From Zavarzinella formosa DSM 19928 (GTDB taxonomy: Bacteria; Planctomycetota; Planctomycetia; Gemmatales; Gemmataceae): a stretch of DNA of 64,000 nt. The stretch covers positions 149,524-213,523 of the forward strand of contig NZ_JH636443.1 of the NCBI RefSeq assembly GCF_000255705.1, given 5' to 3'. This document shows, piece after piece, positions 1-8,846 of this stretch (positions are counted from its first letter, which is position 1; each line of letters starts with the position of its first letter). A model generated the notes under the pieces. The model was not told the DNA's origin. It did no database searches and saw only the letters and a list, made by a program, of their open reading frames with translations. The position numbers and the translations under genes were made by a program.

Positions 1-1298
1 CGCATGGGGGCGGCGGCGGGAGCGGCCAGTGCGCTCATGAACAGCAGGAACTTCCCGGCGAAACCGGCCGTCAACGGCAGGCCGATCATGCTCAACAGAA
101 AGATGCCCAGCAGGGCGGCCGAGTAGGGATGGGTTTCCCGCAGACCGGCAACATCGTCAACGGTTTCGACCGGCCGGTTGGGGCTGTGCAGATGGCTGAT
201 GACGGTCAGCGTGCCGATGGTCATGGCCCCGTATGCCAGCAGATAAAACATGATCGCCTCGGGGCCGGTGGCGACCACCGCTTCGTCGATACCGCGATAG
301 GCTTGAGTGGGCATCACGGCGAGACCGATCAGCATGTAACCGGCGTTGGCCACCCCGGAATAAGCCAGCATCCGCTTCAGGTTGTTTTGCAGCAGCCCCA
401 TCACATTCCCGGCGGTCATGGTGATGGCCGAGAGAATCCAGAAAAGCATCATCGCTTGTTTCACGAATTCGTTGGCGACGGCATGGGCCGAGCCAAGGAA
501 GGCGAACAGTTTCAACAGGGCCGCAAAGCCGGACACCTTGGGGACGAAGGCGAGGAACGCCACCGTGCCGGTCGGCCCCCCTTCGTAAACGTCCGGGGCG
601 TAGAAGTGAAACGGGAAGGCCGTGATACGGAAGCCAAGACCGGCGGTGACGAAGACGATGGCAATGATGGCCGTCGTTGATTCGGAACCGGCGACGAGAC
701 GGGGGAGAATTTCCTGGATGGCGGCGAGGTTGGTCGTCCCCGTCAGCCCGTAGATGTAGCTGAAGCCGAACAACAGCATGGCCGAGGACATCACGCTGAG
801 CATGAAGTATTTGACGACCGCTTCCTGTCCCTTCTTGCTTTGCAAGCCCGGCAGATACAGCATCACATAGGTCGGGATGCTGACCAGTTCGAGGGCGAGG
901 AACAGGAAGATGAGATCGTTGGCTGTCCCGACCAGCGAGGAACCGGCGGTGGCGATCAAGAGGCAAGCCATGTAATCGGAGCTACGGCGGTCATCACACT
1001 CATTCCAAGCAAACAACACGAGCGCCGCTCCGGTGGCGAAGGCCGCCATGCGCACGAACATGGCAAACTTGTCGCCAAGCAACGGCGTCACGGTTTCGAT
1101 GCCCGGAACCCGCGGCAAGGCGGTGAAGTGCGAGATGGCGGCGATGGCGAGACCGCCCAAGGCGATGAACCCGGCCAGGTGCCGGTTGACGCCGCGAGCC
1201 GTCCCCAGCAGGAACAGCACGCAGGCCACCCCGACCAGGGCCACTTCCGGCACCGCCAGTTGAAAGGCTTGTTGCAACGTGTGTTCGAGGCTATTCAA
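1..1298 (-). CDS. nuoN: NADH-quinone oxidoreductase subunit N (partial, C-terminus off the window)
   Basis: Antiporter-like membrane subunit of complex I that contributes one of the proton channels. The minus-strand frame stays open from about 1298 to the left edge, about 432 codons, and is almost entirely hydrophobic helices. Family marks are a buried Glu in FLALELVSIPTYV, the channel Lys in FVPKVSGF, and the motif LAYSGVANAGYM. I chose the TTG at 1298 because AGGGG lies about 7 bases upstream and no ATG occurs in frame before the conserved region; a TTG start is slightly unusual. It is the last gene of the nuo locus, separated from nuoM by about 150 bases that hold a heptamer inverted repeat. 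The identity is firm and the exact start is less so. Confidence 0.93.
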   Translation of the reverse strand, partial: MNSLEHTLQQAFQLAVPEVALVGVACVLFLLGTARGVNRHLAGFIALGGLAIAAISHFTALPRVPGIETVTPLLGDKFAMFVRMAAFATGAALVLFAWNECDDRRSSDYMACLLIATAGSSLVGTANDLIFLFLALELVSIPTYVMLYLPGLQSKKGQEAVVKYFMLSVMSSAMLLFGFSYIYGLTGTTNLAAIQEILPRLVAGSESTTAIIAIVFVTAGLGFRITAFPFHFYAPDVYEGGPTGTVAFLAFVPKVSGFAALLKLFAFLGSAHAVANEFVKQAMMLFWILSAITMTAGNVMGLLQNNLKRMLAYSGVANAGYMLIGLAVMPTQAYRGIDEAVVATGPEAIMFYLLAYGAMTIGTLTVISHLHSPNRPVETVDDVAGLRETHPYSAALLGIFLLSMIGLPLTAGFAGKFLLFMSALAAPAAAPM

Positions 1299-1315
1299 CT
1301 CACACCCCTGAATGC

Positions 1316-1414
1316 AAGGATGAAGGATGAAGGATGAAGGATGAAAATCGACAACAAGCCTTTTGATGGGTTGTTTGTCTTGTTTTCATCCTTCATCCTT
1401 CATCCTTCATCCTT
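1316..1414. repeat. Heptamer (GGATGAA)n perfect inverted repeat between nuoM and nuoN
   Basis: Positions 1316-1347 contain four head-to-tail copies of GGATGAA. Positions 1383-1414 are the exact reverse complement, giving a perfect 32-base stem with a 35-base loop. The same heptamer recurs at 41541-41576 (one arm only) and 60177-60293 (both arms). No ORF is carried in the loop. It could act as an intercistronic hairpin or be the footprint of a small mobile repeat; the sequence alone does not decide. Confidence 0.9.
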
Positions 1415-1448
1415 TCTAACTTTTGGCCGTCTTCCCCGTCCAAACAAT

Positions 1449-3143
1449 TCACTTCACTCGCAAACGGGCATCGTCGGCCACTTGGGCAAGACGGTCCGAA
1501 TCGCGTTTCATCACGTCCAGCACCGGCTGGGCCATCACCCCCAAGAGCAGGCACAACAGGGCCAGCGGCCCAATGGCAAAGCGTTCCCGGCCGGTCAAAT
1601 CCTTCACTTCACCCACGGCGGCTTGCGGCTCTTTCAACGGTCCAAAGAAAGCCGTGCGGATCATGGTCAGGGTGTACCAAGCGCTGAGGAAGATCCCGAA
1701 CCCGGCGACAGCGGCGAAGACGATGCCGGTCACCTTGGTGTTTCGCATGTCGATCAGGCCGCCCATCATCAACACTTCGCTGACGAAGTTGTTCAACCCC
1801 GGCAGGCCGACGGTGGCGAGGGCGATGAAGATCATGAAGAAGGTCAGCATCGGCAGTTTGAGCCAGATGCCGCTGAAATCCGCAATCTGCGACGAGGCAT
1901 AACGCCGGGTGAGCATCCCCACCAGCACGAACATGGCCCCGGTCGAGAGGCCGTGATTCACCATGTGCAATACGCTGCCGGAAATCCCAAACGAGTTGAA
2001 CGACACGATGGCCAGCGCACAGAAGCCCAAGTGCGAGATGGAGCTGTAAGCCACCAACCGCCGGAAGTCAGTCTGCATGTAGGCGCACATCGCCCCGTAG
2101 ACGATGCCGAAGGCCCCGAGGAAACCCAAGAGCGGCATGCCGACGGACAAGGTCGCATCCGGGGCCAATGGCAGGCAGATTCGCAAGAGGCCGAAGGTTC
2201 CCATCTTGGCCAGCAACGCCGAGAGCATCACCGTCACGCCGGGAGGGGCTTCCGAATAGGCTCCGGGCAACCACGAATGGAACGGTACCAGCGGAATCTT
2301 GACCATGAACCCGAAAGCCATCGCCAAGAACAGATACATCTGGGCGTTCTGCCAGGAGGCTTGGCCGGCTTCGTCGGCCCGCTTCATGTTCACGTCGATC
2401 AGTTCGGCCAGTTTCGGGATCGAGAACGTCAGTTCGCCGGTGCGGTCGTAAACGTAAAGCACGGTGCCCGCGAGGCCGACGAGGGTCATGAGACCGCCGG
2501 CCAGCGTGTACAGGAACAATTTGCGGGCGGCATCCCGCCGGTTCGGCCCCGGTCCCCAGCCGCCGATGAGGAACAGCAGGGGAACCAGCGTGAGTTCAAA
2601 GCAGACGTAGAAGAACAGCAAGTCGAAGCTCAGGAAGGCTCCCGTCACGCCTGCTTGCAAGAGGAACAGCCATGAGTAGTAAGCCCCGAGACGATCCGTG
2701 ACGGTGTCCCACGAGAGCAACACTACCGGGAGCAGCATCACACCGGCGAGACCGATGAGCCAGATGTTGAGGCCATCAATGCCGATGAAGAACTGGGCCG
2801 CTTTGATCTTGGGATGGCCGCTGGAGAACGGCATCACGTCAAATTTGGTGGTGAAGGTTTGCTTGCCGTTGGTCATCGGATCGCCGGGGACGCATCGGGG
2901 GGCGAACACCGGGCCGCTCCGCTTCTCACGGATGTTCGTGAGAGCTTCCAAACCGGCGGTATCCTGCACCTCGAACATGCCCCCGGCCACGATGACAATC
3001 GTGAGCAGCAGTTGCGCGATGGCGAAGCTCAACGCGGCCATGCGGGCTTTCTGGCCGTCCAGAAATCGCAGCGCGACGCCGGCGGCGATCGGCAGGAGCA
3101 GAAGGCCGGGCAACAGGGTTCGGATCAGGTCGGAAGTCAGCAT
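1449..3143 (-). CDS. nuoM: NADH-quinone oxidoreductase subunit M
   Basis: Antiporter-like proton-pumping membrane subunit of complex I, 564 residues, with about 14 hydrophobic helices. Diagnostic stretches are the Glu helix (FELTLVPLLFLIGGWG), the Lys/His channel segment (KIPLVPFHSWLPGAYSEAPP) and LVAYSSISHLGF. An extended hydrophilic stretch of roughly 50 residues sits after the second helix (about residues 58-110); this loop is shorter in the usual NuoM. The ATG at 3143 lies 21 bases after the nuoL stop, so the two are probably co-transcribed and translationally coupled. Confidence 0.96.
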   Translation of the reverse strand: MLTSDLIRTLLPGLLLLPIAAGVALRFLDGQKARMAALSFAIAQLLLTIVIVAGGMFEVQDTAGLEALTNIREKRSGPVFAPRCVPGDPMTNGKQTFTTKFDVMPFSSGHPKIKAAQFFIGIDGLNIWLIGLAGVMLLPVVLLSWDTVTDRLGAYYSWLFLLQAGVTGAFLSFDLLFFYVCFELTLVPLLFLIGGWGPGPNRRDAARKLFLYTLAGGLMTLVGLAGTVLYVYDRTGELTFSIPKLAELIDVNMKRADEAGQASWQNAQMYLFLAMAFGFMVKIPLVPFHSWLPGAYSEAPPGVTVMLSALLAKMGTFGLLRICLPLAPDATLSVGMPLLGFLGAFGIVYGAMCAYMQTDFRRLVAYSSISHLGFCALAIVSFNSFGISGSVLHMVNHGLSTGAMFVLVGMLTRRYASSQIADFSGIWLKLPMLTFFMIFIALATVGLPGLNNFVSEVLMMGGLIDMRNTKVTGIVFAAVAGFGIFLSAWYTLTMIRTAFFGPLKEPQAAVGEVKDLTGRERFAIGPLALLCLLLGVMAQPVLDVMKRDSDRLAQVADDARLRVK

Positions 3144-3164
3144 CGGTAATTCACGGGATCCGTT

Positions 3165-5135
3165 TTACTTGGCCACCAGCACGAGGTAACCGACAATTGC
3201 CGCCAGGCCCATCGCCATCGAGAGGGCGTAAAACTGTACCAGTCCGTTTTGCAGCGGACGAATCAAATCCGCCAGGAAGCGGGGGACCATCGCCACCAAC
3301 CGAACGAGGTCATACACGATGGCCTCGCACAATTTGCAAAAGCCCGCGATCATCAGGAACGGTTGCACGATCAGGACGTTGTAAATCTCGTCCACATAAA
3401 GCTTGTTCAGCGAAGCGTAATACGGCGTCTTCAGATTCTTGGCGAGATTGTCGGCCGACTGGCTATTGCCTGCGTACATCGCCCACGCCACGCCAATTCC
3501 CAGCAAGGCCACCGCTCCGCTGCCGATCATCAACGGCCAGTTCAAATGATGCTCGGCCACCCGCCCGGCGTCGGCTTGCACCAGCGTCTTCGCGTGGCCG
3601 AGGAAATGGCTGAACCAATGCGTGAACGGTTCGGCCACAATACCGACGGCCAGCGCGCCAATGGCCAAAACCAGCAGCGGAATGTTCATCACCCATGTTT
3701 CATGCGGGTGAGCCCCTTCGGGCATCTTCAGCGGTCCCCAGAAGGTACGGAAGTAGGCCCGGAAGGTATAGAAAGCGGTCATCGCGGCAGTGGTGATCGC
3801 CACGCCAAACAGTAGGTAATACAGCGTGCCGAAGCGTTTGCTCTCTCCGGCTTCGAGGGCCGATTCCAAGATCATGTCCTTGCTCCAGAAGCCGGAGAGC
3901 AAGGGAAGCCCGGCCAAGGCGGCCGCCCCGCACAGAAAGGCGAGGTGCGTCACCGGCAGCTTCTTCCGGAGGCCGGAGAAGAGCCGCATGTCGATCTCAT
4001 CGTGCATGGCGTGCATCACGCTACCGGCCGACAGGAACAGAACGGCTTTGAAAAACGCATGGGTGAACAGGTGAAACACGGCGGCGGTAACGGCAAACGA
4101 CGGAACCACCGGGCCGGCACAACCGAGGGCCAGGAACATGAACCCAAGCTGGCTCACGGTCGAATAGGCCAACACCCGCTTGAGATCGTTCTGGGTCAGG
4201 GCGATGTACGCCGCCAGAATGGCCGTGAACGCTCCGATGACGGCCACCGTGGCTTGCACCGCCGGGCAGAGCGTGAACAGGGCGGCACACCGGGCCAACA
4301 GATACACCCCGGCGGTCACCATCGTGGCCGCGTGGATGAGGGCCGACACCGGGGTGGGGCCTTCCATCGCGTCCGGCAACCAGACGTAGAGCGGGAACTG
4401 AGCCGACTTGCCGACCGCCCCGCTGAACACCAGCAGACAGGCGGCCGGGAACAGGTACGGATGGGCGTTCACCATCTCCGCGGCTTTTTCAAAGATGAAC
4501 TGGTAGTTGAAGGAGTTCCGGCCGGCCATCTGCCAGAGCAGGAACGATCCGAGCAACAATCCCACGTCCCCAAGCCGGGTGACGAGGAACGCCTTCCGGG
4601 CGGCGGCGGCGGCCGAGGGCTTGTCGTGCCAGTAGCCGACGAGCAGGTAGCTGCATAGGCCGACCCCTTCCCAACCGGCGAACATTAGCAGGAAGTTATC
4701 CGCCAGCACCAGCAGGGTCATGGAGGCCAGAAACAAACTCACGGCCGCGAAGAAACGGGGATAACCCGGCGAACCGTGCATGTATCCGATGGAGAACACA
4801 ACGATCCAGGTGCCGATGAACGTGATGCCGATCAGCATGATGCCGGACAGTTGATCGGCCTCAAGGCCGAAATCGGCCGAGAGTTTCGTGGTCGCTGTGG
4901 CGACGGAGAACCACGAGATCGGTTCGCCGGTGCGGTCCTGCGGAAAATGCACGTCCGCTTCGCCGATGTTGCTCACCACCGTCAGGGCGGCGGCACAGGA
5001 CAACGCGGCACACAACACGGCCGGGACATGCGCCCACTTCCGCAGTTCCTTCACGGAACCGAAGGCGACGCACAGCAACGCGCCAAGCAACGGCAACGCG
5101 GGAACCGCCAGCAACAGATTGGAGGGTTCAAACAT
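3165..5135 (-). CDS. nuoL: NADH-quinone oxidoreductase subunit L
   Basis: Largest antiporter-like subunit of complex I, 656 residues. It shows the Glu motif GWEGVGLCSYLLVGYW, the TRLGD segment, the Lys/His stretch FPLYVWLPDAMEGPTP and VLAYSTVSQLGFM. The C-terminal 100 residues form further long hydrophobic or amphipathic helices, as expected for the lateral helix that lies along NuoM and NuoN. The ATG at 5135 overlaps the nuoK stop by 8 bases, indicating translational coupling. Length and motifs are typical of the family. Confidence 0.97.
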   Translation of the reverse strand: MFEPSNLLLAVPALPLLGALLCVAFGSVKELRKWAHVPAVLCAALSCAAALTVVSNIGEADVHFPQDRTGEPISWFSVATATTKLSADFGLEADQLSGIMLIGITFIGTWIVVFSIGYMHGSPGYPRFFAAVSLFLASMTLLVLADNFLLMFAGWEGVGLCSYLLVGYWHDKPSAAAAARKAFLVTRLGDVGLLLGSFLLWQMAGRNSFNYQFIFEKAAEMVNAHPYLFPAACLLVFSGAVGKSAQFPLYVWLPDAMEGPTPVSALIHAATMVTAGVYLLARCAALFTLCPAVQATVAVIGAFTAILAAYIALTQNDLKRVLAYSTVSQLGFMFLALGCAGPVVPSFAVTAAVFHLFTHAFFKAVLFLSAGSVMHAMHDEIDMRLFSGLRKKLPVTHLAFLCGAAALAGLPLLSGFWSKDMILESALEAGESKRFGTLYYLLFGVAITTAAMTAFYTFRAYFRTFWGPLKMPEGAHPHETWVMNIPLLVLAIGALAVGIVAEPFTHWFSHFLGHAKTLVQADAGRVAEHHLNWPLMIGSGAVALLGIGVAWAMYAGNSQSADNLAKNLKTPYYASLNKLYVDEIYNVLIVQPFLMIAGFCKLCEAIVYDLVRLVAMVPRFLADLIRPLQNGLVQFYALSMAMGLAAIVGYLVLVAK

Positions 5136-5547
5136 TGGTTTCCTCCAACGGCCGCTTCGGGGCGATGCCGGCTTTCGTCAGAATGGGGTCGGCGTCCTCG
5201 GGGGTGGTCGTCAACGGCTGGGCGTCCGTCGTTTCGTCGATCCCCGCCTCGCGGAGATCCTGCCACACGCTCACGTCCAAGGTCCGCTTCTTGCGGTACA
5301 GACTCAGAAACAAGGCGAGGGCAATCCCCGCCTCGCACGCGGCCACCGCGATAATGAACAGAGTGAAAACCTGTCCGTGCATGTTGCCATGATGCCGGGA
5401 GAAAGCCACGAAATTGATGGCCACGCCTTGCAGCATCATTTCCGCGCTGAGGAACATCACAATGAGGTTCCGGCGGGTCAGGAAGCCGATCAGGCCGAGG
5501 GTGAACAGCACGGCCCCGACCGCGAGGTAATGCGAGATGGTAATCAT
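5128..5547 (-). CDS. nuoK: NADH-quinone oxidoreductase subunit K
   Basis: Small three-helix proton-channel subunit of complex I, 139 residues. The core (about residues 1-100) carries the conserved Glu in FLSAEMMLQGVAINF and a second in AVAACEAGIALAL. About 39 residues of polar C-terminal extension (VWQDLREAGIDETTD and onward) exceed the usual length near 100. It overlaps nuoJ by 4 bases (ATGA) and nuoL by 8 bases. Identity is secure. Confidence 0.96.
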   Translation of the reverse strand: MITISHYLAVGAVLFTLGLIGFLTRRNLIVMFLSAEMMLQGVAINFVAFSRHHGNMHGQVFTLFIIAVAACEAGIALALFLSLYRKKRTLDVSVWQDLREAGIDETTDAQPLTTTPEDADPILTKAGIAPKRPLEETNV

Positions 5548-6761
5548 CGGGGATGCTCCCGCCGTCCGCCGGCGATGACGATGGCCCCGACGGTGGCGAC
5601 CAACAGGAGGGTTCCGGCCAGTTCGACCGCCAGCAAGTGATCGGTGAACAACACCCGGCCAAGGGCGGCGATGTTCGCGGAAGGCATCTTCTTCATTTTC
5701 AAATCTGGATCTGGCTCAAGCAGCACGGGGGTTGACCGAGCCTCGGGCGGTTGTTCCGCGAAGGATTCGGGGTTGTCGCCGGGCTTCGTGATTTGCCGCA
5801 CCTGGCCATAAGGCGAGAGAGTCACTCCCTCATGGGGAATGCCTCCTTCTCGAATCCTTTTCAGGTAAGTCAGCGAGGCGGCAATGGTCATGGTGTCGTC
5901 GCGGATGGCATCCATGTCCGAGTCTTTGAACGGCGTTCGTTCCAAGTCGGCAATGGCGTTCTCGGCCGCCCGCACGCGGATATCCCAACCCAAGGCTTTG
6001 TCTCCCGGTTCCGGGGCGGCGAGTTTCATTCTCGCCAAGGCGGCCTTTGATCGGCTGACAAATGATTTGGCTCGCGGCGTCAATTCCACCGGCTTGCCCA
6101 TGTCGCCATCTTTGCGAACGGTCAGATATTCGGAATCAACCTTCTCAGAGGCAGCCAGTTGGATTGACTCGCTGATCACCGATTCGACGCTTCGATTGTC
6201 ATACACCCGTTGCAGGCCAACCAGTAAAGTGGCCAGCAACACGAAACCCGTCCCGACCGCCAGCACGGGCTCGCGGGATCGCAAATCGGCGTTTGATGGC
6301 CCGTTTTGGTGGGAGAGCATGATCACGAACAGGAACGTGACGATGATCGCCCCGGCGTAGATGATGATGGTCGCCGCCATGAGGAACGGAGCGGCCAGCA
6401 ACAGGAACAAGCCACATGTGCTGAGAACCACCATTGCGAAACACAAGGCCGAGCGGCCGGGGTTCGGGTTGGTGATCATCAGGGCCGCGAACAGGACGGC
6501 CGTTCCGGCGAAGCCGAAGAACAGGATGGCCTCCACGGTGGCGGGAACGGTTTGCCCCAACCCTTGCAACAGGAAGCCAGCCAGCCCGGCGAGAGCAACC
6601 ACCCCGGCGATGGCGCCCCCGAAGAGGGGGCGCTTCTGCGGGGATGGCAGCAAATACCAGATGGCTAACGCCCCGGCGACCACGGGCGTCAGCACGGTCC
6701 AGTTGAGGGCGTTGTCGGTGGTGTCAGCCAGAAGAATCAAGGGAGCCTCGGAGGGTCTCAT
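5544..6761 (-). CDS. nuoJ: NADH-quinone oxidoreductase subunit J with a large hydrophilic insertion
   Basis: Membrane subunit of complex I, needed for conformational coupling through its third helix. The family is usually about 170-200 residues; this one is 405. The first part (to about residue 187) holds the helices, including the recognisable segment IIIYAGAIIVTFLFVIMLSH. About 170 residues without hydrophobic helices follow (roughly 188-360; rich in charged residues, with a Pro-rich end), then one last helix (LLAVELAGTLLLVATVGAIV) before the C-terminus. The insertion therefore sits between the fourth and fifth family helices. The ATG at 6761 overlaps the nuoI stop and the frame is uninterrupted, so this is a real long protein and not a frameshift. 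Confidence 0.93.
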   Translation of the reverse strand: MRPSEAPLILLADTTDNALNWTVLTPVVAGALAIWYLLPSPQKRPLFGGAIAGVVALAGLAGFLLQGLGQTVPATVEAILFFGFAGTAVLFAALMITNPNPGRSALCFAMVVLSTCGLFLLLAAPFLMAATIIIYAGAIIVTFLFVIMLSHQNGPSNADLRSREPVLAVGTGFVLLATLLVGLQRVYDNRSVESVISESIQLAASEKVDSEYLTVRKDGDMGKPVELTPRAKSFVSRSKAALARMKLAAPEPGDKALGWDIRVRAAENAIADLERTPFKDSDMDAIRDDTMTIAASLTYLKRIREGGIPHEGVTLSPYGQVRQITKPGDNPESFAEQPPEARSTPVLLEPDPDLKMKKMPSANIAALGRVLFTDHLLAVELAGTLLLVATVGAIVIAGGRREHPR

Positions 6762-7345
6762 TTCACGGTCGGGAGTTCGGCGGCCGGTCCAAGCAGACCG
6801 GATCGCGTGCGCACGGGGTCGGTGATCTTGTTGCCCCGATGAGGGTCGGGCTTCGTCGTCTGGTCAAACACGCTCAACAGCTTTTCCTTGTCGAAGATCA
6901 TCTGCTCACGGCTCAGGCCCGTGAGATCGTACAGCGTGGTGAGTTCGATGGCGTCCACCGGGCACGCCTCCTCGCACATGCCGCAGTAAATGCACCGGAG
7001 TTCGTCGATCACGAAGGTTTCCGGATACTTCTCGCGGTCCTTCCATTCGGCCGGGGCCGGGGCGGCCACGATATCGATGCAGTGGGCCGGGCAGGCGGTC
7101 GCGCACATGTAACAGGCAACGCACTTCACCCGGTCATTCGTGTCCCGGTTCAACCGGTGAACGCCGCGATAGTTCGGGGGAAGCTCCGGTTCCTGCTCCG
7201 GATATTGTTCGGTCTTCACCTGCGGCTTGAAGATGTGGCCGACCGTGATGGACAGCCCCTCCATGATGGCGGGGATGTACATTCGCTCCAGGAAGCCGAT
7301 CTTCGGCTCCTCGATGAATCGCACGCTCGCGGATGATGCGGACAT
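6758..7345 (-). CDS. nuoI: NADH-quinone oxidoreductase subunit I
   Basis: Iron-sulfur subunit of the peripheral arm that carries two 4Fe-4S clusters (N6a and N6b) towards the quinone site; 195 residues. The two CxxCxxCxxxCP motifs are CVACYMCATACP (Cys 75, 78, 81, 85) and CIYCGMCEEACP (Cys 118, 121, 124, 128). I chose the ATG at 7345 over the TTG two codons earlier because GGGG lies about 8 bases before it. It overlaps nuoJ by 4 bases. The tRNA-Ile gene lies between this gene and nuoH. Confidence 0.95.
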   Translation of the reverse strand: MSASSASVRFIEEPKIGFLERMYIPAIMEGLSITVGHIFKPQVKTEQYPEQEPELPPNYRGVHRLNRDTNDRVKCVACYMCATACPAHCIDIVAAPAPAEWKDREKYPETFVIDELRCIYCGMCEEACPVDAIELTTLYDLTGLSREQMIFDKEKLLSVFDQTTKPDPHRGNKITDPVRTRSGLLGPAAELPTVK

Positions 7346-7414
7346 CAACAATACCCCGTTCTCGCCAAGCTAACCGTTCCAAAGTTTCAGGCTGCCAACG
7401 CTCGCCGCCGGTGA

Positions 7415-7487
7415 TCCTCCCGGCGGGAATCGAACCCGCGACCACAAGCTTATAAGGCTTATGCTCTGGCCGCTGAGCTACGGGAGG
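7415..7487 (-). tRNA. tRNA-Ile, anticodon UAU
   Basis: A 73-base cloverleaf on the minus strand. The acceptor stem CCTCCCG/CGGGAGG is perfect, with discriminator A73 and no encoded CCA. The D arm is GCTC/GAGC with GG in the loop. The anticodon stem TAAGC/GCTTG encloses the loop CTTATAA, giving anticodon TAT. The T arm GCGGG/CCCGC has the loop TTCGATT. UAU would read AUA as Ile. Most bacteria read AUA with a CAU tRNA modified by TilS, so a UAU gene is uncommon. The C1-G72 pair is also not the usual G1-C72 of tRNA-Ile. It lies in the same direction as nuoH and nuoI, between them. Confidence 0.93.
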
Positions 7488-7576
7488 TGATGCAAGCGAT
7501 TTCACGTATGTCGTCGCATATCATCATCCGCCTCCTTTTCTCTCTCATGACCAAGGCGTGTTTGCAAAACCAACAA

Positions 7577-8803
7577 TCACGTCGTCACAGGTTCCGGCTT
7601 CCGGACGACCACCCGCTTCTTGTTGGCGGCCGGATTGTCGCGGGTGCTGATCGTCGCAGCCGCGAAGAAGGTCACCAGCGAAGTCGCCGTCAGAATCCAC
7701 GGCGTCAGCTTGAATTCACGGATCACCATCACCGTGACCAGATTGATAATGGCTAGCGGAATCATCACCTGCCAGGCGAGGCCCATCAGTTGGTCGAACT
7801 TGAAGCGGGGGATCGTCCACCGCACCAGCATGTAGAGCATCAGGAAGATAAACGTCTTGAAGCCCAGCACGGCGACCTTGATGACCAATCCGGTGATTCC
7901 GTCGAAGTTCGTGAGGCCGAAGGGCAGGTGCCAGCCGCCGAAGAACAGGATGGCCATGAAGAAACTCGTGGTGATCATGTGGATGTAATCCACCATCAAC
8001 AACAAGCCGAGTTTCATGGAGCCGAATTCGGTGTGGAAGCCGCCGACGAGTTCTTGTTCCGCTTCCGGCAAGTCGAATGGCAGCCGGTTGCATTCCGCGT
8101 ACACGGAAACCAAAAACAACAGGAAGGCCAGCGGCTGATACAGGATGAACCAGCCGTGCTTGATCTGGTAATCGAGAATCACTTCCAAGTTGAGCGACCC
8201 GGTGAACAGGATCAGCCCGAGAATCGACATGCCCAGCGGAATCTCGTAGCTGATGATCTGGGCGCTGGACCGCAGCGACCCGAGCAGGGCGTATTTGTTG
8301 TTCGCGGACCAGCCGCCGAGGATGATGCCATACACCACCAGCGAGCCGATGGCGAAACTGAACAGGATGCCGATGTCGAGGCCGGGGGCGATGGCGAAGG
8401 TCGTGTGTTCTTGGTACGCCTTCATTTCGGCTTCGTGGGTCGTGATCGCCAGTTCCAATGGCCGTCCGGCATCCACCGACACCGGGCCGGGCGGCGGGCT
8501 GGACGGGCCGAACGGGACGATGCTAAACGCCAACAGGGCGGTGGCGACACCGATGCCGGGGGCCAGAAAGAAGAAGATTTTGTCCACGTGCTTTGGCGTG
8601 GAGTCTTCCTTGAAGAACATCTTGATGCCGTCTGCCAGCGGCTGCAACAGACCGAATGGCCCGGCGCGGTCGGGGCCGATGCGGTCCTGCACGTAGGCGG
8701 AAATTTTGCGTTCCGCGAGCGTCAGGTAGCCAACGGTGGTCATGACGGCCCCGAAGGCCACCACGATCAATGCCAGCGTGTAAACGATGTTGAAGTCCGT
8801 CAT
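7577..8803 (-). CDS. nuoH: NADH-quinone oxidoreductase subunit H
   Basis: Membrane subunit that forms the heel of complex I and most of the quinone tunnel; 408 residues with about nine helices. Marks include the loop with GPDRAGPFGLLQPLADG, the charged segment PEAEQELVGGFHTEFG and RWTIPRFKFDQLM near the end. I used the ATG at 8803; a TTG three codons upstream (8812) is a possible alternative, and neither has a strong ribosome binding site. About 90 bases separate its stop from the tRNA gene downstream. Confidence 0.95.
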   Translation of the reverse strand: MTDFNIVYTLALIVVAFGAVMTTVGYLTLAERKISAYVQDRIGPDRAGPFGLLQPLADGIKMFFKEDSTPKHVDKIFFFLAPGIGVATALLAFSIVPFGPSSPPPGPVSVDAGRPLELAITTHEAEMKAYQEHTTFAIAPGLDIGILFSFAIGSLVVYGIILGGWSANNKYALLGSLRSSAQIISYEIPLGMSILGLILFTGSLNLEVILDYQIKHGWFILYQPLAFLLFLVSVYAECNRLPFDLPEAEQELVGGFHTEFGSMKLGLLLMVDYIHMITTSFFMAILFFGGWHLPFGLTNFDGITGLVIKVAVLGFKTFIFLMLYMLVRWTIPRFKFDQLMGLAWQVMIPLAIINLVTVMVIREFKLTPWILTATSLVTFFAAATISTRDNPAANKKRVVVRKPEPVTT

Positions 8804-8846
8804 ATCCCACAAGGTTTATGGGTCGGTGAGGTCATGTGCAAGCGGC

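Noticed and set aside
157-966. Long minus-strand open frame over the nuoN region
   Set aside because: It is out of frame with nuoN and Arg/Gly/His-rich, as expected for a shadow of a GC-rich membrane gene; the true nuoN frame is open over the same bases.
1316-1414. CRISPR array
   Set aside because: The repeats are heptamers in direct contact, in two inverted blocks, with no spacers; no cas genes are nearby.
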